Source: Pisolithus tinctorius
Lineage: Eukaryota > Basidiomycota > Agaricomycetes > Boletales > Pisolithaceae
Length of the DNA stretch: 64,000 nt
Direction of reading: 5' to 3'
NCBI GenBank assembly: GCA_024663395.1
Contig: JANFAH010000005.1
Coordinates: 1,984,001-2,048,000 of the forward strand
Position numbers and translations under genes: made by a program. Of this stretch, positions 61,016 through 64,000 are shown piece by piece; position 1 is the first letter of the stretch, and every line of letters begins with the position of its first letter. The notes beneath the pieces were generated by a model, which was not told the DNA's origin, did no database searches, and saw nothing but the letters and a program-made list of their open reading frames with translations.

Positions 61016-61729
61016 TGTCATGACCGTGCGTTTGTCAAAGGTCTTTACTCACTCTGCAACCTTTTCTGCTGGTCATTCGCTCACTCCGCACCAACTCCGC
61101 CCACCTTCTATCATCTATGAACCATCTCTGCTCTGACTGTTGTCAGACTTGTGTCTCTCTCCTGCCGGACTGAGCAGTCCATTCTCTGAGGGGTCATGTG
61201 ACTACCTTCGCAGTCAGGTACTCTGCAGCGCGCTCACCGCATGGTCCAGCGTCTGGACTATTTCCTTTTCTAGGTGTTCTGTGTTACCCATTTGTATGTC
61301 CTCCATCTACCCTTCATTCGTCGTCCAGGAAATTTTACTTGAAAATTTATGAGTCTCCGTATGTCAGTTCCGATTCTGGTTACTGTACCTCCGTAGCAGT
61401 ATAAAAGCATGTACTGTACTCTGCTGTTCTTCAGTACGAATATCAACTTAGTTCCTACTCCCTCTGATTCCATCTTCTGTCTGTCGGAGTTATCTCCAAC
61501 TCTCCGTCTGTACTCTCCCTCTGAAATACGAGGGCTGAGATCATGCAAGGGGGTAGTGCACGAGCTAAACCCAACGCCCTCACTCCGCTCTGCCTTTGTC
61601 TCGGCGGTCTTCGTTCCTGCCGACACTCCGCTAGTCAGAGTTCTGTTCTTCTGTGTCGGACTTGCTTCCGAACCCCTCTCTAGACCTTATATAGCGTCAG
61701 AGTTGGTCGGAGTAGGCCCGGACTTGACA
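61016..61729 (+). repeat. 3' LTR of R1
   Basis: 714 bp; partner of 53,624-54,337. Ends GGACTTGACA and is followed by AAGAC. Confidence 0.97.
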
Positions 61730-61734
61730 AAGAC
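61730..61734. repeat. Target-site duplication (right), AAGAC
   Basis: Identical to 53,619-53,623. Confidence 0.95.
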
Positions 61735-62876
61735 ACACAGTAACAATATCCATCAGCAAATTAACAAAAATCTTATTGAATCTTATTTGACCTTATTGAG
61801 CTTAAATCTTGAGCCAAGTATAATAAGCCAAAATTGTCAATAAGGAGAAAAAGACTTAGTGTCAAAATCTAACTTGCCATGCTTTGCAGCTTATTGAGCT
61901 TGCATGACTTGAGATATACAAAATGAGTCACATGAGATAGAATAGATGGTGCTATCTATGGAATACAATGGATGTGACTACAAAAGCATGATGGAGGAGA
62001 TGAAATCATGAAAGAAGCATGACGTATAGTTGGAGAAAAATTCTGTACTGCAAATGATCAGTGAAAGGTAAAAAGATCTTCATACTCACTATCATCTTCT
62101 CCTAAGCCCATAGCACTGGAGGTCACTGTTCCTTTCTTGACATACATCTGCATGTCCTCAACCACAAGTGCAAAATTCTCCTCAGACAATCCTTTGATGG
62201 GCCCCAGGTAATGCCTCATTGCTGCACCCCAGACAGTATCATTAAACTCATACTGGTTACCTTTGGGAGTGGTGGTAGTCCACACACCAGTGGAATTGGA
62301 AGACCTGAAAGCAAGATGGTCATCTGCAACCAATGTGAGAGTTTGACAGACCTACAAATAAATTGTATCAGTATGATTCAGTGGAGGGAAATAAAATAGC
62401 ACATTACCACTGCACAGGCCAATGCAAGTGCTGTACAAGATCCAGCCAACTCACCATCTAAGGCTGGGACTTCCATTTGGCCCTGGATGAAGTTGAAGTG
62501 ATGGGCAAAGGTTTGGAGCACAAATGGCACCCTCCACAATCTGGACCACATCTATTTAGCTCCTTAAGTTAATGTGATGCAAGAAGGCATGAAAACTTTT
62601 TACCTTGTTGTCTGTCCCCCTGTTGTGGCTGAAAAGAAATTGGTTCCTCTTGAGCATTGCCTTTGCAAATTCAACATGTTGCTTGGGATCCTTGAAGTCA
62701 GCATCATTGGCAAAGAATGTTGTGATGACAGCTGTGGCAGCTGCAGTGAACCTGCCATGCCAGTTATTAAGACCTTGTTTAGCCTAAAATGAAATATGGT
62801 GTTAGTGCTAAGATGTTGACACATACAATAATACTTACAATGTGGAAAACGGGCCCACCATTGGTGACAGTGTGCT
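61735..62876. mobile_element. Plavaka-like element 2, left part, cut by an LTR element
   Basis: The left end reads CAGTAACAATATCCATCAGC then AAATTAACAAAA. It aligns with the left end of element 1 (CAGTAGTGAACAATCTACAT then CAGGAAATTAACAAAG) and is followed by CTTATTTGA-type motifs. As in element 1, an accessory gene on the minus strand ends a few hundred bp inside. The element is broken at 62,877 by a second LTR retrotransposon, and its transposase half is not in the window. Confidence 0.6.
62058..62876 (-). pseudogene. Accessory gene of Plavaka-like element 2, 5' part lost
   Basis: Exons read KHTVTNGGPVFH, QGLNNWHGRFTAAATAVITT, FANDADFKDPKQHVEFAKAM, VPFVLQTFAHHFNFIQGQME, VPALDGELAGS and VVEDMQMYVKKGTVTSSAMG. 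They line up in order with the C-terminal domain of the accessory protein of element 1 (RRLTVWRSNFGST; FRSQFVLQLLAHTHLR; CPDIPAL; GALALSCAA). The N-terminal two thirds are missing because the LTR starts right before KHTV. The stop is at 62,058. Confidence 0.7.
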
Positions 62877-63392
62877 TGTCAAGTTTGTGGATGTCTGGGT
62901 TGAGGCCGGACTGGAGACCAAAGCAGGCACAAGGCCAAGGGGTCGGGATCAGGAGGGAAGTTGAGGATACAGATAGTTGGACTGTTTGGACTTAGCGACT
63001 GAGGTTTTAGTGCTATTCCCTTGTGTGGGTCTCAGTCCAAGTCTGAGGACAAGACAGGGTTAACAGGATAAACTTTGTTGATTTCAGACTGAGGAGTACA
63101 GGCTGAGTATGTACAAGTTTATATACCAGAAATAACTATAGTACGGAGACCAGTAATGCCGGTCTTGCAGAGATTGCTAAGATGATTGGTAAGACAAGGA
63201 TTAGTAATGTATGACTAAGGTAATGGAGACTGGGACAGGGTGGACCGGGGACAGGATTCAACCGAAGTGACAGACACTGCAAAGCAGTGTTCACCATGCT
63301 AGGACATCTGGGGATAGAGGACAGGTGAGGCTGAGGCCAGACTGGATGAGTGCAAGGCCGAGTCCAGCCAGGGTTGAGGCATGGCTATGACA
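62877..63392 (-). repeat. 3' LTR of a second LTR retrotransposon (R2), minus orientation
   Basis: On the minus strand it starts TGTCATAGCC at 63,392, directly after the purine-rich CCCCTAAGAGGGGGATAC, and ends AAACTTGACA at 62,877, about 516 bp. The same layout and near-identical ends are seen in R1 (TGTCATGACC ... GGACTTGACA). A TATA-like TATATAAAC lies inside in the same orientation (about 63,117-63,125). The rest of R2 lies beyond the right edge, so its target duplication and second LTR cannot be checked. Confidence 0.7.
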
Positions 63393-63412
63393 GTATCCCC
63401 CTCTTAGGGGTC
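63393..63412 (-). promoter_or_regulatory. Polypurine tract of R2
   Basis: Minus-strand CCCCTAAGAGGGGGATAC directly before the LTR start, parallel to CCCTAGGGGGGGGCAC in R1. Confidence 0.6.
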
Positions 63413-63512
63413 AAACCCATGAGACCCCTGTGAGGGTGGTAGGCTGAGTTTGAAAAATTGATACTTGTGGCCTGCTAAGCCCTTTGTGTCTTTCTTTCTC
63501 ATCCTAACCATC

Positions 63513-64000
63513 ATGCCCAGATCAAGACTGATTGCCACTGCTGACAACAACAATGAAGGCCAAGTCATCATCAACTGGGCCCAAGTCCCTGACAATGATA
63601 TTAGATATGACACCAACAACGAAGAGGAGGTGATGAGGGCAAAGGTGAAGGAGAGGAAGAGACATAAGGTGGCTGAACAAGCCTGGTGGGAAGAGCAGGC
63701 TCAGCTTGAGGCCAAGAGAGTGGAGAGAGAGCAGGCCAAAGCCAAGAGGGCAGCATGGGAGAGGGCCAAGGCCAAGAGAGCAGAGAGGGAGGCCAAGGAG
63801 AAGAAGGTGCATGAAGAGGAGGAGAGATGGGAGGCCAAGTGTAAGTGCAAGGGTGATGAGGCCAGTGCTGGGGGCACCAGTGGTGAGGCCAGGGGTGAGG
63901 TGAAAAGGGTGGTGATGGACCCTGGGTGAGTACCTTTTTTGACCTGGTGTGTGTTTTTCTTCTAACCTCCTTTTTAGTTGTACTTGTTGTGCCTGGGCCA
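63513..64000 (+). CDS. Antisense accessory gene of R2 (5' part): coiled-coil protein with CxxC start
   Basis: Starts MPRSRLIATADNNNEGQVII with NWAQVPDNDIRYDTNNEEE. A charged helix rich in Lys, Arg, Glu and Ala follows. It ends in KRVVMDPG at a GTGAGT donor (about 63,927). The acceptor TTTTTAG near 63,978 continues in phase as CTCCAWA, i.e. the first C-x2-C of a cysteine cluster, before the window ends. The gene lies 121 bp from the LTR and runs opposite to the inferred direction of R2. It thus has the same place, direction and build as the gene at 59,605-60,823. Confidence 0.65.

Larger units (their letters stand above)
53624..61729 (+). mobile_element. Complete Ty3/Gypsy chromovirus LTR retrotransposon (element R1)
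   Basis: The two LTRs are equal in length (714 bp), start TGTCATGACC and end CTTGACA. The five bases AAGAC flank both sides (53,619-53,623 and 61,730-61,734) as a perfect target-site duplication. The order inside is gag, pol, a poly-A tract, an antisense spliced gene, a polypurine tract and the 3' LTR. gag and pol have no internal stop. It is inserted between the right end of Plavaka element 1 and the left end of a second Plavaka-like element. Confidence 0.97.

Overview
The window looks like nuclear DNA of a filamentous basidiomycete (Agaricomycetes). Genes are dense and cut by many 45-70 bp GT-AG introns. Housekeeping proteins are of fungal type, and the mobile elements are families I know from mushroom genomes. 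The antisense coiled-coil/CxxC genes in the retroelements remind me of Boletales genomes (Suillus, Pisolithus, Scleroderma); that placement is an inference from memory, not from a search.

1-45 kb is ordinary gene-rich DNA. In order it holds: proteasome ATPase Rpt1 (-, cut by the window edge), V-ATPase subunit A (+), a secreted two-domain fasciclin protein (+), a Zn2Cys6 transcription factor (-), an unrecognised spliced gene (-), PRP38 (+), mitoribosomal uL15m (-), tRNA dimethylallyltransferase MOD5 (+) with a broken tandem copy, an Rco1-like double-PHD protein (+), a mitochondrial PDK/BCKDK-type kinase (+), a RecQ helicase (-), kinetochore NUF2 (+), an ING-family PHD protein (-), a HEATR5/Laa1 protein (-), RFT1 (-) and an F-box protein (-).

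45.7-64 kb is a block of nested mobile elements. (a) A 7.7-kb DNA transposon of the type I know as Plavaka (45,729-53,433) has terminal inverted repeats, subterminal GACTTATT motifs, an apparently intact C2H2-transposase gene and a divergent accessory gene. Between the transposase and its right end it carries pieces of the Rpt1 gene, one of them amplified as a tandem array. (b) A complete Ty3/Gypsy chromovirus (53,624-61,729) has two 714-bp LTRs, a perfect 5-bp target duplication, gag, pol with a chromodomain, and a spliced accessory gene ANTISENSE to gag-pol next to the 3' LTR. (c) A second Plavaka-like end and accessory gene (about 61,735-62,876) is broken by (d) the 3' LTR of a second, minus-oriented LTR retrotransposon (62,877 to beyond the window). 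That element also carries an antisense coiled-coil/CxxC gene directly inside its 3' LTR.

The most interesting points are: the same antisense accessory-gene layout in two different LTR elements; capture of Rpt1 fragments by a DNA transposon; reciprocal CpG decay between the two LTRs; a phase-compatible splice that could join Gag to Pol; a non-canonical aromatic loop in the RecQ helicase; and the MOD5 duplication with a breakpoint at the start codon.
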